This document shows, in pieces, positions 1 through 8,903 of a stretch of 64,000 nt of DNA. The translations under genes were made by a program, and so were the position numbers. This DNA comes from JBBQKI01 sp038326725 (GTDB taxonomy: Bacteria; Bacteroidota; Bacteroidia; Flavobacteriales; Flavobacteriaceae). A model generated the notes under the pieces. That model saw only the letters and a program-made list of their open reading frames with translations, was not told the DNA's origin and searched no databases. The stretch spans positions 62,001 through 126,000 of the forward strand of contig JBBQKI010000001.1 in assembly GCA_038326725.1 (NCBI GenBank), in the 5' to 3' direction. How positions within the stretch are numbered: position 1 is the stretch's first letter; every line of letters starts with the position of its first letter.

Positions 1-1
1 C

Positions 2-1726
2 TGCAACGATGGATATACCACAACAACCGTAACGGTTGACCAGCAAACCTTAAACACCCCAACGTTGTTACATGTTTTTTCCGCGGGGAATTCCAACAAC
101 AATAATTGCGGGTACGGTGCCGGAAACCAGTGGGGCAATATTACCGGCGGGCATAAACAAGGAAAAAATGTTATAGCTACCGCCAATGTTTTCTTTGATG
201 GAACTTTGGAAAATTCAAGCAGTCGTGGTCCAGCACACGACGGTAGGATCAAACCGGATATAACTGCTCATGGGCAAGGACAGATTTCAACAAACGAAAA
301 CAACACCTATCAAGCCTTTGGTGGAACTTCCGGAGCAGCACCCGGGATAGCAGGGGTTGCGGCACAACTTTATGAAGCTTATGGGGATATTAATGGAGGA
401 GATTTCCCACCTTCGGCACTTATAAAAGCAATTATACTAAATACTGCAAATGAAGCAGGGAATATAGGCCCGGACTACAAATTTGGTTGGGGAATTGTCA
501 ATGGTCTACAGGCCGCAAAATTGATTGAAGATGAAAGACATCTTTCAGATGACATTATCCAAGGAGCCACCAATACACACACCATTAACGTGCCTGCGGG
601 GACTAAACAGCTGCGCTTTATGGTTTATTGGAGCGATGTTGCAGCTACTCCCGGTGCAAATCCAGCTATTGTAAACGATTTAGATTTAGTGGTTACATCA
701 CCTTCAAACGCCACGCATTTGCCATGGATTTTGGATCCAACCCCAGATCCCGTTACCTTGAACAATCCTGCCACAAATGGGATTGATCGTTTGAACAACG
801 TGGAGCAGGTTTTATTGAACAATCCTGCCTCGGGTAATTATGATATTGAAATAACCGGATTCAACGTCCCCGTTGGTCCGCAAGAATACTTTGTGGTTTA
901 TGAAATTATTTCTGAAAACCTTACAGTAATTTATCCCAACGCTGGAGAACACTTTACACCCAATGTTGTACAAGTAATCCATTGGGATGCAACAAACACT
1001 GTGGACGACTATGATTTGGAATACTCCATTAACAATGGAAGTAGCTGGAATCCTATAGCTACGGTAAATAATGGAACAGAATTATACTCTTGGCAGGTAC
1101 CGGACATGGTAACTGGAGAAGCACTTGTTAGGGTAACGAGTGGAGCGTTTCAAGATGAAAGCGATGAAACATTTGATATTGCCCGAAACACAAACGTTTA
1201 TAATGTGGAAATGGTTTGCGAAACTTCGGTAACTTTTGAATGGACCGCGGTGCCTGACGCCGAATCTTATGACCTCTATTTATTGGGGGAAAAATTTATG
1301 GAGGTTGTGGCAAACAGCGTTACAAATTCCGTAACCATTCCAATAACGGACCCCACAGAATCTTTTTGGTATGCCATCGTTTCAAAAAACGACACTGAAG
1401 GATGGGAAAGCTTTAGGAACAACGCCAAATTTTATGCAGGCGGTTTATTGGATTGTATATTGAGTGTTGATGACAACCAACTTTCAAATGCCGTTTCATT
1501 GTACCCGAATCCTGCCTCTGATAAAGTAAACATTGAAATAAATGATCTAAATTTTGGAGATTTTGAAGTTACGCTCTTGAACAGTTTAGGACAATCTTTG
1601 CAAAAATCACAAGGAAATAGTGGATCACCAACCTCTTTGGATGTGTCAAAATTTTCAACAGGTCTTTACTTTATTACAATCAATTCAGGTAGTAACACAA
1701 CCACAAAAAAATTAATCATTAATTAA
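2..1726 (+). CDS. Secreted subtilisin-like serine peptidase (S8), T9SS substrate, 5'-truncated by window
   Basis: The reading frame is open from the first complete codon, so the gene starts before the window; the TTG at 65 is internal. The visible part has the subtilase oxyanion-hole segment SAGN near 80-90, the SSRGP..DGRIKPDI block near 215-260, and the catalytic serine in GGTSGAAP (Ser codon 329-331). The catalytic Asp and His must lie upstream. After the peptidase come beta-rich segments resembling a proprotein-convertase-like P domain and a fibronectin-like module (about 560-1450). The last 80 residues (from about 1475) match a type A T9SS sorting domain: SLYPNPASD, then GLYFITI and a lysine-rich KKLIIN end. 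I infer export through the outer membrane by T9SS, consistent with sprE in the same window. A terminator follows directly. Confidence 0.9.
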   Translation, partial: CNDGYTTTTVTVDQQTLNTPTLLHVFSAGNSNNNNCGYGAGNQWGNITGGHKQGKNVIATANVFFDGTLENSSSRGPAHDGRIKPDITAHGQGQISTNENNTYQAFGGTSGAAPGIAGVAAQLYEAYGDINGGDFPPSALIKAIILNTANEAGNIGPDYKFGWGIVNGLQAAKLIEDERHLSDDIIQGATNTHTINVPAGTKQLRFMVYWSDVAATPGANPAIVNDLDLVVTSPSNATHLPWILDPTPDPVTLNNPATNGIDRLNNVEQVLLNNPASGNYDIEITGFNVPVGPQEYFVVYEIISENLTVIYPNAGEHFTPNVVQVIHWDATNTVDDYDLEYSINNGSSWNPIATVNNGTELYSWQVPDMVTGEALVRVTSGAFQDESDETFDIARNTNVYNVEMVCETSVTFEWTAVPDAESYDLYLLGEKFMEVVANSVTNSVTIPITDPTESFWYAIVSKNDTEGWESFRNNAKFYAGGLLDCILSVDDNQLSNAVSLYPNPASDKVNIEINDLNFGDFEVTLLNSLGQSLQKSQGNSGSPTSLDVSKFSTGLYFITINSGSNTTTKKLIIN

Positions 1727-1746
1727 GAATAATCCCCACTTTTTTT

Positions 1747-1783
1747 AAAACCCGCTCCAATGAAAATTGGGGCGGGTTTTTTT
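1747..1783. terminator. Rho-independent terminator between convergent genes
   Basis: An 11-bp stem (1751-1761 with 1766-1776, one G-T pair) has a GAAA tetraloop and is followed by seven T on the plus strand. It lies 24 nt after the peptidase stop. On the minus strand the stem follows the stop of the EnvC-like gene but the U-run is only four long, so it probably works best for the plus-strand gene. Confidence 0.85.
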
Positions 1784-3014
1784 ACATTTTAAAAACCCAA
1801 TCCGCAGGGTTCATTTTAGTGGTATTCTGATAAATATAGAATTTTAGGAGCGTCTTTCCATCCGAACTTCCCGAAACAGTGCCTATTTCCTGTTTTGTTG
1901 TCACTTTATCGCCACGTTTCACCGAGACTTTTGACAAATTATTGTACACCGTGATATAATCGCCATGTTGTATATAAACCGCTTTATTGGCGCCTTTTAT
2001 CTGTTGAATCTGCAACACTTGCCCATTAAAAACCGCACGAGCTTTTGCATTGGCCTCAGTTGCAATTTCCACTCCATCACTGTTTGTGGTAACATTGGGA
2101 AACTGTGGGTGCTTATGGGTGCCATAGCTTTTTACAACCATGCCTTTTTCCACGGGCCAAGGCAATTTCCCTTTATTGCTATTAAAACTTGCTGCCAATA
2201 CTTTGTCTTCAGCAGTTAGCGCAAAACCCGTGGAAGTGGTTTTGGTGGTCACTTTATTTGATGCTCCAGCTTTTTTATTGGCTTCGGCTATCGCTGCTTT
2301 AATTAAGGCATCAATTTGCCTATCGATCTCGTCCGATTGTTTTTGCTTGGTACGGATTTGTGCAGTAAATTTCCCTTCTTCCTTTTTCAGGGAAGCTACC
2401 AAAGCTTGTTGATCTTTTTTCTCTTTTAAAAGTTGTGTCTTGCTTTTTTCGTTTTCAGAAATAAGGTTTTGTTTAGTTTTTTTCTGTGCAATCAAATTGG
2501 AGTTCAATTCCTGCAGCTCATTGGTTTTAACCTGAATGCCTTCCCCTTGTTTTTTTCGGTATTTGGCATATTGCTTCATGTATTGCACCCGCTTGTAGGC
2601 CTGCAAAAAATTATCTGATGAAAGCAAGAACATCACCCGACTTTGTTGCGATTTGCTTTTATAGGATTTTTGAATCATCGCCGCATAATCTTCCCGCATC
2701 ACTTTTAGCTCTTCACGAAGGGTACTTATTTTATTGAGGTTTTCGTTTAGGTTCCGTGTTAGCAAATTTGCTTGTTGATTGGTAACGCGTATCAGGTTTT
2801 CGCTGGCCGAAATACGCTGGTTCAAGTCCTGGACTTGTGTAAGTACGGACTTTTCTTCCTTTTTTGTTTTGAACAAAAGCGAATTGATCTGCTTTATTTC
2901 CGCCAAAATTTGTTGACGTTTTTCTTCAAGTTCCTGCTGTTTGTCCGGTTGGGCAAACGCGGCAAGGTTTAAACCGCAAAAAGCAATAATCAAATATGTT
3001 CGGATATGCTTCAT
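1782..3014 (-). CDS. EnvC-like murein hydrolase activator, coiled coil plus degenerate LytM domain
   Basis: The 410-residue protein starts with a signal peptide (about 1-22, ending AFAQ), followed by a long charged coiled coil (about 25-245) and a C-terminal LytM/M23 domain (about 285-410). This is the EnvC layout: EnvC recruits and activates amidases at the division site from the periplasm. The M23 zinc ligands look lost. The expected H-x-GVDI segment reads NSDGVEI and the expected HLHFE segment reads LKFYIY, so the protein is probably an activator and not a hydrolase. Its start codon abuts the stop of the upstream lipoprotein gene, so the two are probably co-transcribed. Specific amidase partners are not visible here. 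Confidence 0.85.
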   Translation of the reverse strand: MKHIRTYLIIAFCGLNLAAFAQPDKQQELEEKRQQILAEIKQINSLLFKTKKEEKSVLTQVQDLNQRISASENLIRVTNQQANLLTRNLNENLNKISTLREELKVMREDYAAMIQKSYKSKSQQSRVMFLLSSDNFLQAYKRVQYMKQYAKYRKKQGEGIQVKTNELQELNSNLIAQKKTKQNLISENEKSKTQLLKEKKDQQALVASLKKEEGKFTAQIRTKQKQSDEIDRQIDALIKAAIAEANKKAGASNKVTTKTTSTGFALTAEDKVLAASFNSNKGKLPWPVEKGMVVKSYGTHKHPQFPNVTTNSDGVEIATEANAKARAVFNGQVLQIQQIKGANKAVYIQHGDYITVYNNLSKVSVKRGDKVTTKQEIGTVSGSSDGKTLLKFYIYQNTTKMNPADWVFKM

Positions 3015-3785
3015 TTAATTGAGTTGGATTTCTTCATAACCTTGCGGGATTTCAAAGGGAAAACTTACCGGTACGTTGAGGTCTATTTTTCTATAATTCA
3101 TCTCGATTCTTGTTTTGGCGCCTTTTTCAGAAGTATCAATGATTATTTCTGAAGGATAAAAACCATTCCCTACTTTTTGATGATTGCCATAACGAACACT
3201 CATCAACCGGTCATCATTGGGTTGGGAAAGTGATTCGGAAATAACTTTGAAATTTTCAGGATTCAAAAATATTGAATGAATAAAATTCAGCGGTTGCGTC
3301 TTGGGCATAATCCTATATTGGTTTTGAAAAAGGCCTGCGGAATATCCCGAAGGGTTTAACGCAAAAATGGACTGCCCCAGTAAAAGGTTCTGTGCTTTTT
3401 GAAAATCCAATTCAGTTCCCAACCACTCGCTTAATAAAGCAAAACCGCCATCAAAATAAGTGGAACCAATGGTTTCATAATATTGTACCTTTTCGGGGGT
3501 TATCAAAACCTTGGCGAGCGTTATCCCCAATAAAGACGCTTTTACCCAAATAAATTTATCCTTTTCCATCCGAAGGCTAACGGTGATGCTCTGCAGTTTT
3601 TCCTCATCTTCGTAAACTACTTGAACGCGTGCTGCAAGGGTTTTAAATTCTGGCGAGGCGGCTAGATGTGAAGTAATAATTTCCTTGGTTTTCAGGTCTT
3701 CATTATTTACTGAAGCAATGCGCTTGCTGCCGCCACAAGATGTAAGCAAAATAAAAACCAGAATATAGAATGGGTATAATTTCAT
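3015..3785 (-). CDS. DUF4292-type lipoprotein
   Basis: The 256-residue protein has a short hydrophobic leader ending in the lipobox LTSC (Cys about 17) followed by GGSK, so it is a predicted lipoprotein. The body is beta-rich with no catalytic motif I can see; it resembles the DUF4292 family of Bacteroidota, which has a LolA/LolB-like shape by family knowledge. It sits between the TPR protein gene (5-nt gap) and the EnvC-like gene (0-nt gap). The tight TPR - DUF4292 - EnvC order suggests a cell-envelope role, but no specific function can be read from the sequence. Confidence 0.8.
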   Translation of the reverse strand: MKLYPFYILVFILLTSCGGSKRIASVNNEDLKTKEIITSHLAASPEFKTLAARVQVVYEDEEKLQSITVSLRMEKDKFIWVKASLLGITLAKVLITPEKVQYYETIGSTYFDGGFALLSEWLGTELDFQKAQNLLLGQSIFALNPSGYSAGLFQNQYRIMPKTQPLNFIHSIFLNPENFKVISESLSQPNDDRLMSVRYGNHQKVGNGFYPSEIIIDTSEKGAKTRIEMNYRKIDLNVPVSFPFEIPQGYEEIQLN

Positions 3786-3790
3786 AAATT

Positions 3791-5170
3791 TTAATTGACA
3801 GCTTTAATTTCAGAAGCTTTTTTGGTGAACTCGGCTGCGGTTTTTTGATCTCCCTTTTGGACAAAAGCAAGGCTTAGCTGTTCATAAAAATCCTTTTCCA
3901 TATTAGGATCGTCCAAAAGGAAATCCAAGCCAGTTTTCAAATTTTCTATGGCGGCATCTGGCTTTTGAATGCCAATATTCGAAACGCCGTTCAAAAGATA
4001 AAGCAAGGGTTGTGCGGGAAAAATTCCCAAAGCCTCAGAACTTAATTTTTCCGCTGCTTCAAATTTCTTAAAATCAATTTGGAGCAGCAATGTATTCTTT
4101 ATCAAATTAAAATTATCCGAATCGTTGATAATCCCCTTTTCATAATATTTTAAAGCTTCATCCTTCCGGTTTTTTTCGATGTAATAATTCCCCAAAAGCT
4201 CGTAAACCTTGCTGTTATTTTCTTCCGAAAAACCTTTTACAATGTTTTCCAGTTCATTTTCAAATTCGAGATTTGTATTCACAAACTGGATGAAATCCGC
4301 CAAAACCCGGTATTTGCTTTCGATGTCAATTTGACCGGAAGAAAAGATCTTTTTCATTGAAGCCATTGCTTGGGCTGAGTTGCCCTCATCGAGATAAAAT
4401 TTATACAATGCCAAATGGACCAATTCTGAATTTGGATTACTTTGAAGGAGGGCTTTTGCAGTTTCAAATGCTTTTTCCGGATTGCCTTGATCGCTGTATA
4501 AAAAAATTAGGTTCAAATATTCCCTTTCACTTTTCGGATTGCTGTCTATGCGCTCTTCCAACTGTTCGATGGCACCGGAGGCATTCCCGGTCTTTTGGTA
4601 GATTTGCGCCCGTAATGCATCACGAATATCGCTAATGCCCCAACTTTCATCTAACTCATCCAGCAGTGCCATAGCTTTGTCATACTGTTTGGTTTTAGCA
4701 TAAAGGTTGGCAAGATCTTCTTTATAATCATCATCAAAGGGGATGAGTTTTTCCACTATGGGAATTGCAGCGTTATAATCGTTTTTTTGGTAATAAAGGT
4801 CATATAGTGCTTCAATAACCACCAAACGGTCGCCCTCCTTTTGAATGGTTTTTTTATAATTTTCCTCTGCATTATCATATTGCTTTAAGTGCATATAATT
4901 TTTCCCCATTTCAAAATGCACCACAGAAAGGTTTTGAGGATCATCGGCAGCAGCTTTTTCGGCTTTTCGCAAAGCATCAAGGGCGAGTTCATAATTTTCG
5001 ATCCCCTTTTGTTTCAGGGCTTCAAAAAAGTTTTCCTGAAAAGCATCGCTCACGTTTCCCAAGTCATCGGTGGGGACTTCGTTTATTTCTTGTGCTATTG
5101 TTTCTTTCGGAAAAAAGATGGTTCCGAAGAGAATTATGGCAATAAAAAAATGCTTCGTTTTCATGAACAT
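3791..5170 (-). CDS. Exported tetratricopeptide repeat protein
   Basis: The 459-residue protein begins with a signal peptide (about 1-27, cleavage near TIAQ) and then consists of consecutive TPR-like helical pairs, with repeated A..AL.....G..Y..A patterns such as LKQYDNAEENYKKTIQ and DEALKYYEKGI. It is likely a periplasmic or membrane-associated scaffold. ATG at 5170 is used; the second Met two codons later (5164) is an equally plausible start. It lies 21 nt after the nucleotidyltransferase gene and 5 nt before the DUF4292-type gene, so the four genes probably form one unit. No enzymatic motif is seen. Confidence 0.85.
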   Translation of the reverse strand: MFMKTKHFFIAIILFGTIFFPKETIAQEINEVPTDDLGNVSDAFQENFFEALKQKGIENYELALDALRKAEKAAADDPQNLSVVHFEMGKNYMHLKQYDNAEENYKKTIQKEGDRLVVIEALYDLYYQKNDYNAAIPIVEKLIPFDDDYKEDLANLYAKTKQYDKAMALLDELDESWGISDIRDALRAQIYQKTGNASGAIEQLEERIDSNPKSEREYLNLIFLYSDQGNPEKAFETAKALLQSNPNSELVHLALYKFYLDEGNSAQAMASMKKIFSSGQIDIESKYRVLADFIQFVNTNLEFENELENIVKGFSEENNSKVYELLGNYYIEKNRKDEALKYYEKGIINDSDNFNLIKNTLLLQIDFKKFEAAEKLSSEALGIFPAQPLLYLLNGVSNIGIQKPDAAIENLKTGLDFLLDDPNMEKDFYEQLSLAFVQKGDQKTAAEFTKKASEIKAVN

Positions 5171-5191
5171 AAGATCCCGCTTTCGGAGGAA

Positions 5192-6208
5192 TTATTTTAA
5201 TTCAGAGTAATCGCCAATGCTGACGTTGGTGAACTTCCCGTCAAAGATAGCGTGATTGCCTATCATTGCGTTGTCCAAAATTGCGTTTTTAATTATGGCG
5301 TGCGTTTGGATAATGCTGTTTTGAACAGTGCTGCTTTCAATTACCGTGCCTTCGCCAATGGACGCAAACGGGCCAACAGTGCTGTTTTTTAAAGTTACAT
5401 CTTCGCCAATAAAACAAGGTTCGATGATTTTGGAGTTTTCATTTTTAATAGTTTGGGAGATTAAAGGCTCATTGTTTTCCGATAAAAATCCGAGCATTTT
5501 GCGGTTGGTTTCCACGGTAACTTCTTTATTGCCACAATCCATCCATTCTGTAACAGTGCCGGTTTTGAAAATTTTTCCCTTTGCCATCATCCGTTTTATG
5601 CCGTCGTTTATTTGGTATTCGCCGCCATTTTGAATGTTATTGTCCAGTACAAATTGAAGTTCGTTTTTAAGTTCGGCCACATCTTTAAAATAATAAATCC
5701 CGATTACGGCCTGATCACTTACAAAAGTTTTTGGCTTTTCAACGAGTTCGATAATTTCATTGTTTTCGTTTAGGTTTACAACGCCATAAGCTTCGGGGTT
5801 ATCAACTTTTTTTGTCCAAATAACGCTGTCCGCATTTTTATCGAGATTAAAATCCGCCCGAATCAACGTATCGGCATACGCTATTACCGCAGGACCGGAC
5901 AAGGATTCCTTTGCGCACATAATGGCGTGGCCTGTCCCTTTTGGATCCAATTGCCGATAAATCTTGGGAATTGCCCCGAGACTTTTCGCCAATTCTTTTA
6001 AACTCTCTACCACATCATCGCCAAAAAAAGCGGGATCTCCCAAAATAAAGGCGATTTCTTCGATTTCTTCTGAAAGAATACCGGCGATGTCCCGCACCAA
6101 TCTATGAACTATTGGCGTTCCCGCCACGGGAATAAGCGGTTTTGGAACAGTTAGCGTATGAGGCCGAAGACGCGAGCCACGACCGGCCATTGGGACGATT
6201 ATTTTCAT
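5192..6208 (-). CDS. Sugar-1-phosphate nucleotidyltransferase with C-terminal beta-helix
   Basis: The 338-residue protein has the nucleotidyltransferase signature at its N-terminus: G9-x-G-x-R13 and the PKP motif at 22-24, with later E-K-P and GEYQ segments for sugar binding. Residues about 255-338 have hexapeptide-like repeats (I.ESSTVQNSII, AIIKNAILDNAMI) typical of a left-handed beta-helix. The family couples NTP and a sugar-1-phosphate to give an NDP-sugar and PPi in the cytoplasm. It resembles glucose-1-phosphate thymidylyltransferase or mannose-1-phosphate guanylyltransferase relatives; the exact sugar cannot be set. It is separate from the RmlA at 45.2 kb. Downstream neighbours are envelope genes. 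Confidence 0.85.
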   Translation of the reverse strand: MKIIVPMAGRGSRLRPHTLTVPKPLIPVAGTPIVHRLVRDIAGILSEEIEEIAFILGDPAFFGDDVVESLKELAKSLGAIPKIYRQLDPKGTGHAIMCAKESLSGPAVIAYADTLIRADFNLDKNADSVIWTKKVDNPEAYGVVNLNENNEIIELVEKPKTFVSDQAVIGIYYFKDVAELKNELQFVLDNNIQNGGEYQINDGIKRMMAKGKIFKTGTVTEWMDCGNKEVTVETNRKMLGFLSENNEPLISQTIKNENSKIIEPCFIGEDVTLKNSTVGPFASIGEGTVIESSTVQNSIIQTHAIIKNAILDNAMIGNHAIFDGKFTNVSIGDYSELK

Positions 6209-6293
6209 ATTAACCCCCTGCTTCGCAGGGGTCGTTTTAATTAATATTCGTTTTTTTATTTATACGATTCCGCACTAAATGCGGAATGACGTT
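6209..6293. repeat. Two short intergenic palindromes
   Basis: The 85-nt gap between the nucleotidyltransferase gene and dut holds two perfect hairpins. One is at 6215-6231, with 6-bp CCCCTG arms and a CTTCG loop. The other is at 6267-6287, with 8-bp ATTCCGCA arms and a 5-nt loop. Neither is followed by a good U-run. Similar short palindromes recur elsewhere in the window (44614-44635, 29404-29421), so they look like dispersed intergenic repeats and not terminators. Confidence 0.6.
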
Positions 6294-6728
6294 TTATTTA
6301 AAACCAGTTGAGCCAAAACCTCCCGAACCTCGAACGGTTTCCTCCAGCTCCGAAACTTCTTCCCAAACGGCTCGTTCGTGCTTGGCAATGACAAGCTGCG
6401 CGATGCGTTCTCCGTTTTCGATAGTGTAGTCTTCGTTAGAAAGGTTGACTAAAATTACGCCTATTTCACCCCGATAATCCGCATCAATAGTTCCCGGGGA
6501 ATTTAGCACACTGATTCCTTTTTTCGCCGCCAAGCCACTTCGTGGGCGCACTTGCGCTTCGTAGCCAATTGGCAATTCAATAAAAAGTCCGGTTTTAACG
6601 ATGGCGCGTTGCAAAGGTTTCAATGTTGAAGGTTCAAGAACATTGGCCCTTAAATCCATTCCTGCAGAAGCAATAGTTTCATACAAAGGCAACGGATGAT
6701 TGGATTTGTTGATTATTTTTATTTTCAA
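6294..6728 (-). CDS. dut: dUTP diphosphatase
   Basis: The 144-residue protein has all five trimeric dUTPase motifs in order: AGMDLRA (22-28), RSGLAAKKGI (63-72), the uracil-binding hairpin GTIDADYRG (79-87), NGERIAQL and the glycine-rich RGSGGFGSTG end that closes over the phosphates. It hydrolyses dUTP to dUMP and PPi in the cytoplasm, keeping uracil out of DNA and feeding thymidylate synthesis. The length is normal for the homotrimeric class. It lies 10 nt after the flippase gene, probably co-transcribed. Note the palindromes just downstream. Confidence 0.97.
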   Translation of the reverse strand: MKIKIINKSNHPLPLYETIASAGMDLRANVLEPSTLKPLQRAIVKTGLFIELPIGYEAQVRPRSGLAAKKGISVLNSPGTIDADYRGEIGVILVNLSNEDYTIENGERIAQLVIAKHERAVWEEVSELEETVRGSGGFGSTGFK

Positions 6729-6738
6729 AGTTGTTATA

Positions 6739-8199
6739 TTATTTTTTTATAATCCGTTTAAAATCGAGTCGTTCGGAATGATACGTCCAAAGCAGGAATG
6801 TTATAAATAACGCAGTCCCCACCCAAATATTTCCTTTAAAAACATAGAATGAAAGTACCGAAAACAAGATGGAAACCAAAAGGTAAAAACTGATTTTTTT
6901 TGTTTCGTAAGGAACAGTGTAATATTTTTTTCCGAAATAATACGAAAGCAGCATCATACTCCCGTATGCAGCCAAGGTAGCAATTGCTGAACCTTTATAA
7001 CTTATAAGGGGAATTAAGGCAAAATTGAGCCCAATAGTTATAATTGCGCCCACAACCGAAATATACGCGCCAAATTTTGTGCGGTCCGTTACTTTGTACC
7101 AAACAGAAAGATTGTGGTATATTCCCAAACAAAGATTTGCTAAAAGGATGATGGGCACGATGGACAAGGCTTCCCAAAAACTGCTGTTTGGGATCAATAT
7201 CCGTTTAAAAATATCGATATAAACGATTACGAAAAGCATCAAAATGCTACCCGCAATTGTAAAATATTTAGTGATTGCAGCATATGTTATTTTTGCGTCT
7301 TCATGTTCAGAATGATTAAAGAAAAAAGGCTCAATCCCCAGCCGAAAAGCCGTAGCGAAAAGGGTCATAAAAACCCCGAGTTTATAACAGGCGGCGTAAA
7401 CCCCCACTTCGGCATCGGCAATATTCTCGGGAAGAAGGTATTTCAAAAGGATTTTATCAAAAGCTTCATTGATGGAAAATGCAATCCCCGCCACCAAGAC
7501 CGGAAAGGCATAGCGCATCATTTGCTTCCAAATAATTTTATTGAACCCAAACCCGATATTTACGTATTGTGGCAACAGAATGAGCAGCGTTATTGCGCTT
7601 GCAATTAAGTTTGCAATAAAAACATAGGCCACGTTATTTTCTTCGGAATAAATGGAAACCCAAAAAGAAGAGGGGGCGTTTTCGGCCCAAACTGGAAGCA
7701 GGAGGAAGAAAAAAAGGTTCAAGCCCAAATTGATTGCAACGTTGAAAATCTTGATTACGGCATAACGCATCGGTTTTTCATTCGCCCGAAACCACACAAA
7801 CGGCAACACCGCCAAGGCGTCTAAAGCGAGTATCCACAAACCATAAATTATGTATTTGTTTTTGAATTCGAGAAATCGGGAAATGGGCTCGGCGAAAAAC
7901 AAAAAAACAACTAAAAAAAGAACGGTGGAAACCGTTAAAGAAGTAAGCGCGGTGGATTGAACAATATGATTTTCGGACTTATTTTTATTTATAAACCTGA
8001 AAAAAGCGGTTTCCATTCCGTAGGAAAGCAATACATTCCCTAAAATTAGGAATGCCATTAAAGAGGCATAAATCCCGTATTGTTCCTTCCCCAAGACCAA
8101 AACGTAAAGCGGCACCAAAACGATGGACAACGCCCGTGGAAGCACGGTTGCCAGCCCATAAATAAAGGTTTGTTGAAAAAGCTTTTTGAAAACGCCCAA
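6739..8199 (-). CDS. Polysaccharide/lipid-linked oligosaccharide flippase (MOP superfamily)
   Basis: The 486-residue protein has about 12-14 hydrophobic segments and the N-terminal pattern of Wzx/RfbX-type flippases (QTFIYGLATVLPRALS, then VPLYVLVLGKEQYGIYA). Family members move undecaprenyl-linked sugars or lipids across the inner membrane. The start is TTG at 8197-8199, chosen because GVFKKLFQQTFIYGL is the conserved beginning and no ATG lies nearby. It sits far from the exopolysaccharide locus at 24-47 kb, next to dut, so it is probably a housekeeping envelope flippase; its substrate is unknown. A second flippase of this superfamily is at 39085-40347. Confidence 0.85.
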   Translation of the reverse strand: MGVFKKLFQQTFIYGLATVLPRALSIVLVPLYVLVLGKEQYGIYASLMAFLILGNVLLSYGMETAFFRFINKNKSENHIVQSTALTSLTVSTVLFLVVFLFFAEPISRFLEFKNKYIIYGLWILALDALAVLPFVWFRANEKPMRYAVIKIFNVAINLGLNLFFFLLLPVWAENAPSSFWVSIYSEENNVAYVFIANLIASAITLLILLPQYVNIGFGFNKIIWKQMMRYAFPVLVAGIAFSINEAFDKILLKYLLPENIADAEVGVYAACYKLGVFMTLFATAFRLGIEPFFFNHSEHEDAKITYAAITKYFTIAGSILMLFVIVYIDIFKRILIPNSSFWEALSIVPIILLANLCLGIYHNLSVWYKVTDRTKFGAYISVVGAIITIGLNFALIPLISYKGSAIATLAAYGSMMLLSYYFGKKYYTVPYETKKISFYLLVSILFSVLSFYVFKGNIWVGTALFITFLLWTYHSERLDFKRIIKK

Positions 8200-8280
8200 G
8201 GCTTAGAATTTATGTAAAAGTATTGAAATTAAGCTTTGTAGTTAGACTCAAAAAATAAAGCAAATCAACCCCCGAAATGG

Positions 8281-8802
8281 TTATTTATTTTTTTTAGGAG
8301 CGCTTCCGGGATAAGCCAACATAGATTTTTCTTCGATATTGGAAATTTTATAAAAGCACATATCGCCATTTATATCATAACTGATGACAGCTTCATTTTC
8401 ATTCAAAGTAAACGGGAAAGGTTGGGGAGGGGTGTTTTGTGCTTCTTTAACGGGATCGCTATCCATAATTACTTCCCTTTCATTTTCATTACTGAAACGT
8501 GCGATATAATTATTCTCTTTTGGGGAAATAGTTTCCGCTTTCAAAACTGTGTTTCTGAAATAAACTTCGGATATTTTTACGGCATCTTTATTATTTTCCA
8601 AGGTAAAATAAAGATTAATCCCGGAGCCTCCTTCTTTTACACCCGCTACCCATTTTTGAAAGTACACTTCTTTGATTGAAAATGGAGGGACTTTTTCTAA
8701 AACAATATTTTCATCATAACTCTTTGAACCTCCACAATTTATAAAGAAAAAAAGCGCTATTGAAAATGAAATGGACTGTACAAGAACTCGGGATGGAATC
8801 AT
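8281..8802 (-). CDS. Small lipoprotein of unknown function
   Basis: The 173-residue product has a hydrophobic leader ending in FINC (Cys 23) followed by GGSK, a lipobox like that of the DUF4292-type protein at 3.0 kb. The mature part is mostly beta-strand and polar, with a PPQPFPF stretch about two thirds in and a lysine-rich end (PKKNK). I recognise no family. It lies between the terminator of the ATP synthase operon and the flippase gene, with an 81-nt gap downstream, and may be transcribed alone. Confidence 0.75.
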   Translation of the reverse strand: MIPSRVLVQSISFSIALFFFINCGGSKSYDENIVLEKVPPFSIKEVYFQKWVAGVKEGGSGINLYFTLENNKDAVKISEVYFRNTVLKAETISPKENNYIARFSNENEREVIMDSDPVKEAQNTPPQPFPFTLNENEAVISYDINGDMCFYKISNIEEKSMLAYPGSAPKKNK

Positions 8803-8844
8803 CAGAATTATTTTTAAAAGATTTGTAATGTGTGGTTTAAAAGT

Positions 8845-8877
8845 AAAAAAGCCTTTCGTAATAAAATAACGAAAGGC
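8845..8877 (-). terminator. Rho-independent terminator of the ATP synthase operon
   Basis: On the minus strand a 9-bp stem GCCTTTCGT / ACGAAAGGC (8869-8877 with 8851-8859) with a 9-nt AT-rich loop is followed by six U (8845-8850). It starts 27 nt after the atpG stop and ends before the next gene on the same strand, so it should close the atpB-G transcript. Confidence 0.88.
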
Positions 8878-8903
8878 ATAAAATTATATTTTAAAAAATT
8901 GGA